A stretch of 64,000 nt of DNA from Sporothrix humicola (Eukaryota > Ascomycota > Sordariomycetes > Ophiostomatales > Ophiostomataceae). The notes beneath the pieces are model-generated. The model was not told where the DNA came from. It made no database searches and was given only the letters and a program-made list of their open reading frames with translations. The stretch spans positions 276,500 through 340,499 of the forward strand of contig WNYE01000046.1 of assembly GCA_021396245.1 (NCBI GenBank). The letters run 5' to 3'. Shown one piece after another: positions 32,805 through 41,946 of the stretch. The position numbers and the translations under genes were made by a program. Every line of letters starts with the position of its first letter. Within the stretch, counting starts at the first letter, position 1.

Positions 32805-33551
32805 AAGGCACCTACATCCACTCCACGAGCGACCATCCCAGACAAGGGAAAGGGAAAGGCTGTGGCCGTGGACTCGGTGGAGAGTCTTGGTCAAGATCTC
32901 ACACGCGCCGACTTGAGCGATGCAAGCGCCTTGGCGACCGCGTTGACGACGAGACTCACGACCAGCCTCACGACCAGGACCCAGCCCGGGACCCAGACCC
33001 GAAGCAAGGCCAAGACCAAGTCGTTGAGAGACTCGCTGAGGAGGTTCCGCACGCGCACAGGCGAACATATCTTAAGCCTGTTTGGAGAGGGAGGGCCTAG
33101 CAAGAGCAGTGGAGCTAAACCAGCTTCAGCAGCAGCAGTGAGCAGTGAGCAGTGAGCAGACCAACTTCCCGCGACAAGAGGCCGACATGACCAAGACGAT
33201 CGGTAAGACCGCTGTTACCCTGGACATTGGCCCCAAGGAGTCGGACCTACACAGCAGAACGAGATGCGGTTCTGAACGTGGATTATCATCCAGACTGGAT
33301 TCACCCACGGCCGCACGTCAAGCCGACTACAAGACACATGTCTCTTCACATGTGCGCAAAGCTGCTCGGACCACACACGCCACATAATTTTGTGTTTTTG
33401 TGTTTTTGTGTTTTTGTGTCCGTCACGTTGCGTTGTGTCTTCAGACACGTCATGTTTGGGACAAGGCATAAAGTAGAAATAGTACGATGACTCTTGAATT
33501 GACTTTATACAAGATAAAACTAACAATATGTGCTTTGACTTTATTTTCCTT
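32805..33551. other. Convergent intergenic region
   Basis: A 97-codon open frame at 32862-33155 is low-complexity (Thr/Arg/Ser-rich, encoded by ACGAC/CTCACGACC repeats) and is not called. An 8-bp tandem repeat is listed at 33388. Nothing else is seen. Confidence 0.5.
33388..33419. repeat. Four perfect TTTTGTGT units
   Basis: Four consecutive perfect 8-bp units lie between the HNH and amine oxidase genes. This is a simple-sequence repeat. Confidence 0.85.
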
Positions 33552-35153
33552 CTACTCCTCGGTGTCGTAGTCGACAAAGCTGCTGACGGGCCAGCCGTTC
33601 TGGGCGTTGTACTCGTCGAGGCGGGTGGTGCCGTGCAGGACGTTGTAGTGGGTCATCGTGCTGTTCTTGTTTTTGGCGTCCTTCTTCAAAGAAGCCGCAA
33701 CCCTCTGTCCCACTTCCCTCCCCTCGAACCAGGCACCGTGCATAAAGCCAAAGTACTCGGCGGAGTTGGCCTCGCCGGCGAACCAGAGGCGGTCGACGTT
33801 GGCCCTCAAGTTCTGGTGTTTCTCGAGCGTCATGCCGACGGGCCAGTTGCTGTACGAGCCAAACGCCCAGTCCTCCAAGCTCCAGCGGGGATACAGGAAC
33901 GCCTCTGGGTCGGGGACGGTAATGTTGGGGAACATGCTCCGCAGGACTTCCATTGCTTCTTTGAGAGTCACCTCGTCGGACTGCTGCTCGACCCGGTACG
34001 ACTCGGCGCCGACGACGGTGACAAACAGAATGTGGGACCCTTCGAGGAAGCCGGGGGCATCCAGCGACTGCCAGACGGGGTAGTACCCTCTAACCTGCGG
34101 ATCGGCGTACAAAAAGTACTGCATGCTCTCGTCCCAAAAGGTCTCGTTGAACTGCATAAAGATCTTGGTGTAGGTGCCCATCTCAAACGACTCAATGGCG
34201 TCAACCTTCCAGCGCGGGAGAGGGGGTTCAAAGTCGACGACCTCGTTCTGGAGGACGCCCAGCGAAAAGGTGCAGATGGCGTGCTCGGCCTCGACGCAGC
34301 CGCCGTCGTCGAACGTGACCACAACCCCAGAATGGGAGTAGGAAATATTGGTGACGGTCGTCGACAGGAGGAGACGGGTGTCGTTGGGCTTCAAGAAGGT
34401 CGATGCCTCCCCATACACAAACGCATTCAGGCCCCTCTGATCCCACACGTAGTTGTTCTCGTCGCTAAACTGGTTGAACGTCAGGTTGTCGCCCGAGATG
34501 CCAAAGACAAAGCTGCAGTCCTCGGGCGCGTACGCCGTCTCCCAGTCCCAGTTCCAGAACTCGACGGCCTGCGCGTGCATGTCCTTTTTGGGCTTCCAGC
34601 CGGCGAGACTAAAACCCACGCGGGCGCTCGTGTCTTGCAGGTTTTCGGTCAAAAGCACGCCAGCATCAGCTGCCGCCACATCGTACGCCTCATCGTAGGC
34701 GTCCATAATGTCCGTGTAGTCCACAAAGCCGGTCTCGTCATACGTCAGCATCGAGCTGTAGTTGGAGTACGTGTTGTTCAATCCATAACGCTTGGCCAGC
34801 GTCCAGATCGGGTTCTCGGGCCCGCCCGGCGAGCCCAGCCCCTGCACCCAGTTGGCGCCGAGCTCGACCGTGTACGGCGACCCGTCGGCCTTTTTGCCAA
34901 AGGTCGTGTGCGCGACGCGGCCGCCGAGGTAGTCGTTGCGCTCGACCAACAGAAAATCGGTGACAGAAGCGTTGGACAGCGCCTGGGCGGCCGTGACACC
35001 GGCCACACCAGCCCCAAGAACGGCGACCTTGGTCTTGCGGCACTGTCCGGTGCTGCGTTGTTGGTTCTCGTGAGACTGGCCAGAAGGAACGGCCAGGGCG
35101 GCGGCACTGGTGGCCGCGGCCAGCACCGTCACGAGCTGGAGTAATGAAGGCAT
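33552..35153 (-). CDS. Secreted flavin-containing amine oxidase (polyamine oxidase-like)
   Basis: A 533-residue intronless protein starts at MPSLLQLVTV, and residues 1-20 form a signal peptide. The in-frame extension to 35255 would bury the signal and is rejected. The FAD-binding Rossmann motif is VAVLGAGVAGVTAAQAL, followed by ERNDYLGGRVAHT (the GGR region). ELGANWVQG near residue 105 and C-terminal LWFAGEANSAEYFGFMHGAW complete the flavin site as in monoamine/polyamine oxidases. Several N-glycosylation sequons (NYS, NIS, NLT, NET, NIT) fit secretion. It would oxidise an amine, probably a polyamine, releasing hydrogen peroxide outside the cell. Exact substrate is not deducible. Confidence 0.9.
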   Translation of the reverse strand: MPSLLQLVTVLAAATSAAALAVPSGQSHENQQRSTGQCRKTKVAVLGAGVAGVTAAQALSNASVTDFLLVERNDYLGGRVAHTTFGKKADGSPYTVELGANWVQGLGSPGGPENPIWTLAKRYGLNNTYSNYSSMLTYDETGFVDYTDIMDAYDEAYDVAAADAGVLLTENLQDTSARVGFSLAGWKPKKDMHAQAVEFWNWDWETAYAPEDCSFVFGISGDNLTFNQFSDENNYVWDQRGLNAFVYGEASTFLKPNDTRLLLSTTVTNISYSHSGVVVTFDDGGCVEAEHAICTFSLGVLQNEVVDFEPPLPRWKVDAIESFEMGTYTKIFMQFNETFWDESMQYFLYADPQVRGYYPVWQSLDAPGFLEGSHILFVTVVGAESYRVEQQSDEVTLKEAMEVLRSMFPNITVPDPEAFLYPRWSLEDWAFGSYSNWPVGMTLEKHQNLRANVDRLWFAGEANSAEYFGFMHGAWFEGREVGQRVAASLKKDAKNKNSTMTHYNVLHGTTRLDEYNAQNGWPVSSFVDYDTEE

Positions 35154-36534
35154 GGTGAGGAGGGAGAGTTGGGTAAGAGAGAGAAGAGAGAAGAAGATGA
35201 GGGCCTGCTGATCGTGACTACATGCTGACCTGGGGTGGAAGATGCGCAGATACATATACTTGGAGAAAGTAATCAGGAAATGGATATCAACAATTAAGAA
35301 ATGAGAAAAGAGAAAAGAGGAGAAGATGTGCTACGTAGTTCGTTGGTGTTTCAATTGGACAAACAAGTCCGGAAGCTTAAGCTTGTTGAGCTTGTTTTGT
35401 CGTCTCGTCTCGATTTGGCAGCTGCAAGCTGGAAGCTCTCGTGGTCAAGGTTGCATGCATCTTCCTGTCCCTCTTCTCTCGTCCGTATCGGCACTTTATT
35501 GCTGTTCTGGGAAGCTTTATGCAGGATCTACACCAGAAGTGCAGGGGTGTTGTGTAGTGTGGTTGTGAACCATTTTTTGGATGAAGACGACGCCACTAGC
35601 AGCTATTGGTTTTTGGAGAGTGTATCTTGGGTGACGTTCAAGGAACTTGCAGATTGTCGGAGGAGCACTAATCTTCAATCAGCTACGAAATCCGGTGGGA
35701 TGTGGGGAGAAGAGAGAAGTGAAAGTGAGGAGAATGTTGTGCTTTGAGTTCCTCTTCCAATAGATATGAAAAGTGCCACAGAAAGTCAAAAAGGAGCAAG
35801 AAATACGAATCCAAAGTACATCCCAGCTGCGCAGAAACGATGTGCGACCTCGGCATGCGACGTACATGGGCAAGGTGGTGGGATGATGGGAAATGGACAA
35901 AAACACCGATGGAGACTCAGGCATAAATAAGCAGAGATAAGACTGACCCATTGACCCACGGGACTTGCCGCTGTCGTGTTAGATACACCGGACTTGCAAA
36001 AGTACAAAGGAACAGTGCCATGATAAGAAGGTGATTGAACAAAAGACGCACGCTTACGACGTACAGCTTTCAAGCTTGGACGCACCCCGCATCCTGGATC
36101 CTTCATCCTCAAGGAACGTCGTCAGAACTATCAGAACCAAGGCACATTGATACCCCCCTCCTTCATGCTGGTGGCTAAATTGGGAAAGTACACGCGACGC
36201 CCACTCGTCCGCCATTTACTTTTGGTATACAAATCACCAACCTTGCGATGGGCAATTAGATTATCTACTTCTTGGGAAATTGGCTTTCTTCATGGCGACA
36301 TTGACACAGCCGTTATCTTGGTCGCGGCCGTTGATATCGATCGGCAATGAGGCAAGTTCCCCGCGATCTCGGAAGAAGGGACAACGTGATAACGTGGCAA
36401 TAAATGCTAATTTTGTTTTTTGTAGATAAAGAACCAAAGCATTTCATAAAAGCTTTCTATGTCGCTTTATTCTATTTTATCGTTCGATGAAAAGAGTTTC
36501 TTGCTCTTATTCTCTCGCTCTCGCTCTCGCTCGC
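35154..36534. other. Intergenic region upstream of amine oxidase
   Basis: It holds the amine oxidase promoter and the 3' flank of the peroxiredoxin gene. A TCTCGC-type simple repeat (about 36511-36536) touches the peroxiredoxin stop codon. No gene is supported. Confidence 0.5.
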
Positions 36535-37149
36535 TCACAGACGCGCCAGGACGGCGTCGGCGCCCGAGTTGGCAATGGACTTGGGGACGGTGTCCGCCTC
36601 GGCGTAGACGACCTTGCCGTGGTCGACACTAAGTTGTTAGCCTACATATTCACAATGAATTCACAGGGAGGGGTGGCCTACATAATGGCATACCGCCCGG
36701 TGCGGACGCCGTTGGTCCAGCCGACCGACTTGCTGAACTTGGCGTCGACGTCGGAGACGAACAACTGGGGGGGAGGGTACGTTAGCAGATGGTCGATTTC
36801 GTGCACTTCAATTGGATTCCAGGCTTACAATGCTATCATCCGCCACCCCGTTGGCCTTGCCCCAGGCAGCCATGACCCAGTGGTCGTTGTACGCCAGCAC
36901 GACGACCTGGTCGACGCCCTTGGCCTTGAGCTGCTCGCGGTTCTGCAGGTACGACACAATGTGCTGCTCCTGGCAGGTGGGCGTGAACGCGCCGGGGACG
37001 GACACGACGACGACCTTCTTGTTCTTGAACTCCTCGCTGGCGTTGTAGGTGACGGGCAGGCCGCAGGCCGTGACATTGAGGTCGCCCGTGGGCGGGACGT
37101 ACTGGAAGGTCACGCCCTCGGGGAACGCGTCGCCGGCCTTGAGTGACAT
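36535..37149 (-). CDS. Peroxiredoxin of Prx5/PMP20 type with C-terminal ARL
   Basis: Exons 37149-36829, 36764-36682 and 36628-36535 give 165 residues. Donors are GTAAGC and GTAGGC, and the acceptors CCCCAG and CTTAG keep the frame. The peroxidatic Cys lies in VVVSVPGAFTPTCQEQHI (PGAFTPTC). Downstream is LAYNDHWVMAAWGKANG, and the C-terminal exons add DAKFSKSVGW and RTGRYAIIVDHGKVVYAEAD. It reduces hydrogen peroxide and alkyl peroxides using thiols. The C-terminal ARL fits a PTS1 peroxisomal signal, as in the PMP20 group, so it may detoxify peroxide made in peroxisomes. It resembles the Asp f 3-like fungal proteins in length and motif. Confidence 0.92.
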
Positions 37150-37660
37150 GGTGGGTGAAGGTGCGTAGCAGGTAGATGGCTTAAAGGGAGGTTGATTGTT
37201 GAGTCGAGGTTGTGAGTCGTAATGTTTGGTCGCGATGTTGTTGTGAAGAATTGAGCTTCAAAAGAGGGGCCGAGCTTGAGCTTTGTGGTTTGAGGGGCAG
37301 AAATGGTCCCTGGGACCTGGCTGGGACCTGGCTGGGACCTGGGCGTCGCCGCTTTCCGCACCGGACAATTGCACTGGCTTTGCAGCTTGCGACTGGAGCA
37401 TGTGCTTTCTTGGCCGATTGCGTTATTTTGCTAGCCCGTTGCAGTGTAGATCCGATTGCGCGGACCGAGTTCGGGGACAGTAATTAGCGCCGGTCGCAGC
37501 GAAGCTGTGGTGCATTTAGTGCTCTTTGCAGCGCATTACAGCGCATTTCTGTGGATTACAGCACTGTCCATAGAGGTTCGTGACGTAATAGCGGGGAAGG
37601 GGAAAGGGCAAGGCACGGTCCGGCACAACAACAACAACAACAACATCGACAGCCCGGCCG
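37150..37660. other. Intergenic region with short repeats
   Basis: No gene is supported. It contains three tandem TGGGACCTGGC-like 11-bp units (37311-37343) and an AAC trinucleotide run (about 37625-37645). Confidence 0.55.
37311..37343. repeat. Three tandem 11-bp units (TGGGACCTGGC)
   Basis: Two perfect copies and one copy ending GG lie upstream of the peroxiredoxin start codon, 160 bp away. This is a simple tandem duplication. Confidence 0.8.
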
Positions 37661-39571
37661 TTAAGCCAAAATACAAGCACGAGTGTCCCTGGGGAAGCTC
37701 TGATCGATGTGCGCCCGCTTGGCTTCGCCCCCCTTAAAATCGTGCAGCCGCAGCCAGCACAGCATTCGCAGCACCAGCCAGAACCAACCGGCGTCGTTGG
37801 TCGCGTTCAGCGGCAGTCGCTGCCTCTGGTGCCACTCGTCGAGTCTGGCCCGTCCCGCCGCGACGGCCGCTGGGCCTTGTTGTAGGCCCCAGTCGCCGTC
37901 CGCGGCCACAAACGGCAGCACATGCTCAAAGTAGAGCTCCATCAGGTGGTGTTCGGGGGCGGACTCGGAGGACTCGGAGTCGATCTCTGCAATTTTCCGT
38001 CCAGATGTGTTATCGTCGCCCCCCAAAAGGCGCAACAGCTTGGTAAAGTGCAGGCCCACGACATGCGCGGTGAATGTGTGCCGGCCCGGCCCCAAAAACT
38101 CGTCGCACTCGTCGAGAATCGCCCGCAGCCGCTTGATCCCCGGCATGCGGTGGCATGTCGTGTCGTTGGAGAGCAGCGCGACCGTCTCGTCGTCCAGCAG
38201 GTCGAGCACGCCGCACGTGCGGGCCACCGGCAGCCGCGGCCGACTCGACGGGTCCAGCGGGTCGGCGGGCGGCCGGGCGGGCATGGCGAGCAGCCGCGCC
38301 TTGAACCCTGTTAAAAGAAGGGGGAACGAGGCGGCGTACTGCCGGCCGTCCCAGGGCCGGCCGCCGGTCGGGTTCGGGTTCGGGTCCGGCAGGAAGCGAA
38401 AGTAGCTCCCCGGGACATGGACAACGTCGCCCACCATGCCCATCAGCGCAAAGTGCAGCGGAAAGATGTGGCCGCCGCCCGCTTTCGTGACAAGGTCGGC
38501 CGCGTCGCGGGGGACATGGAGCGGATGCTTGAGCACTTTTACGAGTGCCGCGTCGGTGGCGATGCAGAACGCATGGCGAAAGTAGACGGACCGCTTGATC
38601 GTGGTCGGGTCGTAGTAGCAGGACCTCTCGCGAAAACTCCGCCCGAACGACTCCAGGACCGTCGATGTAAAGTGCCCCAAACTCAAAAACGGCGCCCTGT
38701 AGTCGGGGATCATGCGTGCTGCGGCCGGCTGTGTGTTTGGGCCAACCTTGCGGAAGATAAAGCAGACATCCGGCTCACAATGCGGCCGGTCTCGGTCTGG
38801 GTCTGGCGTCTCGCCGGGCCGATGTGCCCCCGTCAGCTCGTAGCCGTTGCCCACGGCACGGTACCTGTGGCGATCCGCGTCAAACAGCGTCCACGTCATG
38901 CCCAGCATCGCCGCCAGCACAACGAGGTCTTTCACAAAAGACGATGCGCAGGGGTTGCCTCCCGCGTTGTGGCTGTGGTCGTTCTGGTGGTTCTGGGAGT
39001 GTCTCTCGGACTTTTCGATGGCCTTGTGGCCGGAATGCCACCTGTACTGCTGTGGAAGCACATGGGCTGATATGCCTTTTGGGGAGTCGTACTGCGGCAT
39101 TCGCCCACGCTCGTCCGCGGGCACGTCCTCGGGTACGTCCTCGGGCACATCCAGGAAATGTTGCTCGGTATGCCACCGTTGGCTGTTGCTCTCCATCTCT
39201 TGCAGGGCGTAGAGAAGGGCCAGCCACCCTGTCGTTTTCTCTCCCTCTCCGCCGCCCGGCGTCATTGTCTGCCGACGACTCTCTGGCAAGCCGGAAATCA
39301 AAGAGATGGGACCTCCAACCTTTAACCGATCTTGCATATCGAAACTCCCCGTCCAGCAACAGCGAGTCTGCAAAACGTCAAAGTGCGGCGTCGCAAATAC
39401 CGTGTCGACCCGCCGCTGGCGCCAGTTGAACGTGTGGTGCATTGTCTGTGCCCATGGCCCGAGGGCGCGCGCGAGGGCTGCTCGGGTGGTCGGCGAGTTG
39501 GAGCCGTCAGACGTTTCATCTGTGCTTGTGTCTTGGGCGAGGGCTTGGTCGTTGTGTGGTTTGGCGTCCAT
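37661..39571 (-). CDS. Large protein of unknown function, paralog 1 (possibly modin-like)
   Basis: A 636-residue intronless protein starts at MDAKPHNDQA. It is paralogous, gene-length, to the protein encoded next door at 40021-41946. Shared blocks are ALGPWAQT near residue 45, WRQRRVDTVFATPHF, SRRQTM, the MES/WH-TEQHF-DVP region, VVLAAMLGMTWTLFDADRHR followed by YRAVGNGYELTG, FPLHFALMGMV...VPGSYFRFLPDP, and C-terminal WLVLRMLCWLRLHDF. No signal peptide or catalytic motif is recognised. From memory, the MLGM-W-x-F...GNGY-x-LTG block recalls fungal proteins annotated modin, but I cannot verify this. His- and Arg-rich stretches lie in the first third. Function is unknown. Confidence 0.75.
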   Translation of the reverse strand: MDAKPHNDQALAQDTSTDETSDGSNSPTTRAALARALGPWAQTMHHTFNWRQRRVDTVFATPHFDVLQTRCCWTGSFDMQDRLKVGGPISLISGLPESRRQTMTPGGGEGEKTTGWLALLYALQEMESNSQRWHTEQHFLDVPEDVPEDVPADERGRMPQYDSPKGISAHVLPQQYRWHSGHKAIEKSERHSQNHQNDHSHNAGGNPCASSFVKDLVVLAAMLGMTWTLFDADRHRYRAVGNGYELTGAHRPGETPDPDRDRPHCEPDVCFIFRKVGPNTQPAAARMIPDYRAPFLSLGHFTSTVLESFGRSFRERSCYYDPTTIKRSVYFRHAFCIATDAALVKVLKHPLHVPRDAADLVTKAGGGHIFPLHFALMGMVGDVVHVPGSYFRFLPDPNPNPTGGRPWDGRQYAASFPLLLTGFKARLLAMPARPPADPLDPSSRPRLPVARTCGVLDLLDDETVALLSNDTTCHRMPGIKRLRAILDECDEFLGPGRHTFTAHVVGLHFTKLLRLLGGDDNTSGRKIAEIDSESSESAPEHHLMELYFEHVLPFVAADGDWGLQQGPAAVAAGRARLDEWHQRQRLPLNATNDAGWFWLVLRMLCWLRLHDFKGGEAKRAHIDQSFPRDTRACILA

Positions 39572-40020
39572 CGTTGGTTGGAGAATGACACAAGACCGGC
39601 CGCTGACCAGTGGTGATATTGCTTGATATGGATATTTAGACAAATTCGTCGAGGTTTTGTCGGGGTTTTGTGGTTTTGTGGAGGCCGTTATTCATTGTCC
39701 ATGATTGTCAAGTTTTGGCATTTTTACGGTGTTACAACGGTTAAATGAGATACAAAGTACGGAGTAGTGTGCAGGTGCCTTTCAGAAAACACGAGATACG
39801 ACGCCCGTCTCTGGGCGCAGGCAGCAATTCAGCCTCACCCCGCGATTCACGATGCATCGCCATTGGCCAAACCATTCCATGGTCAACCGTGCACGTCGGT
39901 TGGAGGCTCGTGCCGTAACAAGACATAAAAAAGACATAAGACATAAAACATTTGACAAAAGACATAAGACATTAATATAAAACCATAACATACGCTAACA
40001 TGCTGACAACTACAACGTCC
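39572..40020. other. Spacer between the tandem paralogs
   Basis: This non-coding region holds one copy of TACGGAGTA (39758-39766) and AAGACATAA-type repeats near 39925-39975 (ACATAAAAAAGACATAAGACATAAAAC). Confidence 0.55.
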
Positions 40021-41946
40021 TCACACGATCCGGACAGTCACATCGTTTAACCGGAACAAAAACTCGACGGGCGGCCTGACCAGGCCGTACTCTTGAAACT
40101 CGTGCAGCCGCAGCCAGCACAGCATCCGCAGGACCAGCCAGAGCCAGACGGCCTCGTCCAACTGCCCTTGGCGGTGCTGTGTATTTTGAGTTTGATTTTG
40201 ATTTTGATTTTGATTTTGATTTTGATTTTGATTTTGATTTTGATTTTGATTTTGATTTTGATTTTGAGGGGGGGATTGCGACTGCAACCGCTGGACCTGC
40301 TCGAGTTTGCGATCCCGCCGAAGATGTTTTTCAAGAATCTCTCGAAACGTCCTTATGGGCGGCGGCGGCCGGAGTGGGTGGACGAACCCATTATGCTCCG
40401 CGGCCGAAAGCAGAGGGTCGCCGCCGCTCACAATAAACGGGCGCACCTCGTCAAAGTAGAAGCGCATCAGGTTCTGGGCGAGGGGCCGTTGCCCCCGGTA
40501 GCGGACGTCGACCAGGTCGGCATTGCTTTCGTTGACAAACAGCCGCAGGACCTCGGCCACGTGCATGGCGACGACCTTTACGACGCGCTCGCGGCCAATA
40601 GTCCTTGCCAGGAAGTCGTCGCACTTTTCTAGAATTTTTGAGAGAGCGTCCAGTCCGGCCATACGATGGCATGTCTCGTCGTTGGAGATGTGCTCGACCG
40701 TGTCATCGTCGAGGAGGGCGAGAATGCCGGGAATGTCACCGTCCGCAACGTCAACTCCGGATGCAGGCCGAGGCCGCAACTTTTCCAGCCTTGCTTTGTA
40801 TTCCCCGAGTAGGTGCGGAAACGAGGCTGCAAAAGGCCGGCCGTCCCAGCACAGGTCCGTCGGGTTCGGCAGCACGCGAAAGTAGGTGCCGGGCAGCCGA
40901 AAGACCTGGCACAGCATGCCCATGAGCTCAAAGTGGAGGGGCAGCATGTGGCCTGTCTGCCGGCCGCGCACCACAAACAGGTCGGTCGTGTCTTTCGGGA
41001 CGCCCAGGAACAGGAGCGTCTTGATTAATTCCTCGTCGTTGGCGGTGCCCAACACCTCCGGGGGAAATCGGCGGTGCTTGGGGGTGGTGGCGCTCTCGTC
41101 CAGCAGTCGCCACGGGCCAAATTCGAGGGGCCGGTAGGCATAGTCGCGGCCAGCAAAGATGGACGGGAAGCGGCCAAAGCAGAGATACGCCGCCCGGAGA
41201 CTGGGGACCATGCGTGATGCGCCGAGTGGGGAGTTCAAGCCCACGGGTCCCGCACTTGTCTGACAGAATGTAAAGCAGATATCCCCGGAGGAACCGCACC
41301 CCGTCAACTCGTAGCCATATCCAGTGGCGTGGTACTGGTGCCGCACAGGGTCAAACTCGGTCCAGGACAGGCCCAGCATCGCCACCAGCACAATGAACTC
41401 CTTCATCGTGGACGTTGCGCATGGCCTACCATGGGATGTCGTTGAGAATGTGGACCACCAGTGCTGCTGTGGACGTACAAAGGCCGTCATCTGCCGCTTG
41501 GCGTAGAATTGCGGCAGTCTCCCTCTCCACAAAGGAAGCGGCGGCTCGTCCGCGGGCACATCCTGGAAATGCTGCTCGGCATGCCACCGCTGGCTGTCGC
41601 TCTCCATGTCTTGCAGCGCACGCAGGAGTGTGGTCCATGTTGCTTCTCCTTCAGTGCTATCGTCGCCCGTCATTGTTTGCCGTCGACTCTTTGGCGAGCC
41701 GTCAATCGCCCACACGCTGTCAAGATCAACATTGTACGGCGCGTTTGCATCCGTCGACGCGATGCCAACGTAGGGTGTTTGGAACACGGTGTCGAATCGT
41801 AGCCTGCGCCAGAGAAATTTGCGCTCGATTGTCTGTGCCCACGGTCCGAGAGCGGCGGCGAGTGTAGACGTGGAGGATACGGCATTCGAGGCTGTTGCTT
41901 TTTCGGTATTGTCTGTGTCCGGGACTTTTCCTGGCTTGGCCTCCAT
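40021..41946 (-). CDS. Large protein of unknown function, paralog 2, with Gln-Asn repeat
   Basis: A 641-residue intronless protein starts at MEAKPGKVPD. It shares all main blocks with the paralog at 37661-39571: ALGPWAQTIERKFLWRRLRF, SRRQTM, ALQDMESDSQRWHAEQHF, VLVAMLGLSWTEFDPVRHQY, GYGYELTG, MLPLHFELMGMLCQV and WLVLRMLCWLRLHEF. Unlike the paralog it carries a Gln-Asn dipeptide repeat near residues 560-585, encoded by 12 perfect hexanucleotide units. The shared core suggests a tandem duplication followed by divergence. The middle region is enriched in conserved Trp, Cys and Gly residues, as in a globular domain. No enzymatic motif is recognised. Possible modin-like membership is tentative. 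Confidence 0.75.
   Translation of the reverse strand: MEAKPGKVPDTDNTEKATASNAVSSTSTLAAALGPWAQTIERKFLWRRLRFDTVFQTPYVGIASTDANAPYNVDLDSVWAIDGSPKSRRQTMTGDDSTEGEATWTTLLRALQDMESDSQRWHAEQHFQDVPADEPPLPLWRGRLPQFYAKRQMTAFVRPQQHWWSTFSTTSHGRPCATSTMKEFIVLVAMLGLSWTEFDPVRHQYHATGYGYELTGCGSSGDICFTFCQTSAGPVGLNSPLGASRMVPSLRAAYLCFGRFPSIFAGRDYAYRPLEFGPWRLLDESATTPKHRRFPPEVLGTANDEELIKTLLFLGVPKDTTDLFVVRGRQTGHMLPLHFELMGMLCQVFRLPGTYFRVLPNPTDLCWDGRPFAASFPHLLGEYKARLEKLRPRPASGVDVADGDIPGILALLDDDTVEHISNDETCHRMAGLDALSKILEKCDDFLARTIGRERVVKVVAMHVAEVLRLFVNESNADLVDVRYRGQRPLAQNLMRFYFDEVRPFIVSGGDPLLSAAEHNGFVHPLRPPPPIRTFREILEKHLRRDRKLEQVQRLQSQSPPQNQNQNQNQNQNQNQNQNQNQNQNQTQNTQHRQGQLDEAVWLWLVLRMLCWLRLHEFQEYGLVRPPVEFLFRLNDVTVRIV
40195..40266. 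repeat. Twelve perfect ATTTTG hexanucleotide units inside a coding region
   Basis: On the coding (minus) strand the unit is CAAAAT, giving Gln-Asn. The 72-bp array is perfect and in frame, so changes in copy number would lengthen or shorten the QN tract without frameshift. Confidence 0.95.

Noticed and set aside
32862..33155. 97-codon open frame after the HNH gene
   Set aside because: Low-complexity repeats (ACGAC, CTCACGACC) create the frame. No conserved-looking domain or promoter is seen.
33388..33419. TTTTGTGT array as a CRISPR-like or telomere-like repeat
   Set aside because: There are no spacers, and the unit is not a telomere sequence. It is a plain microsatellite.
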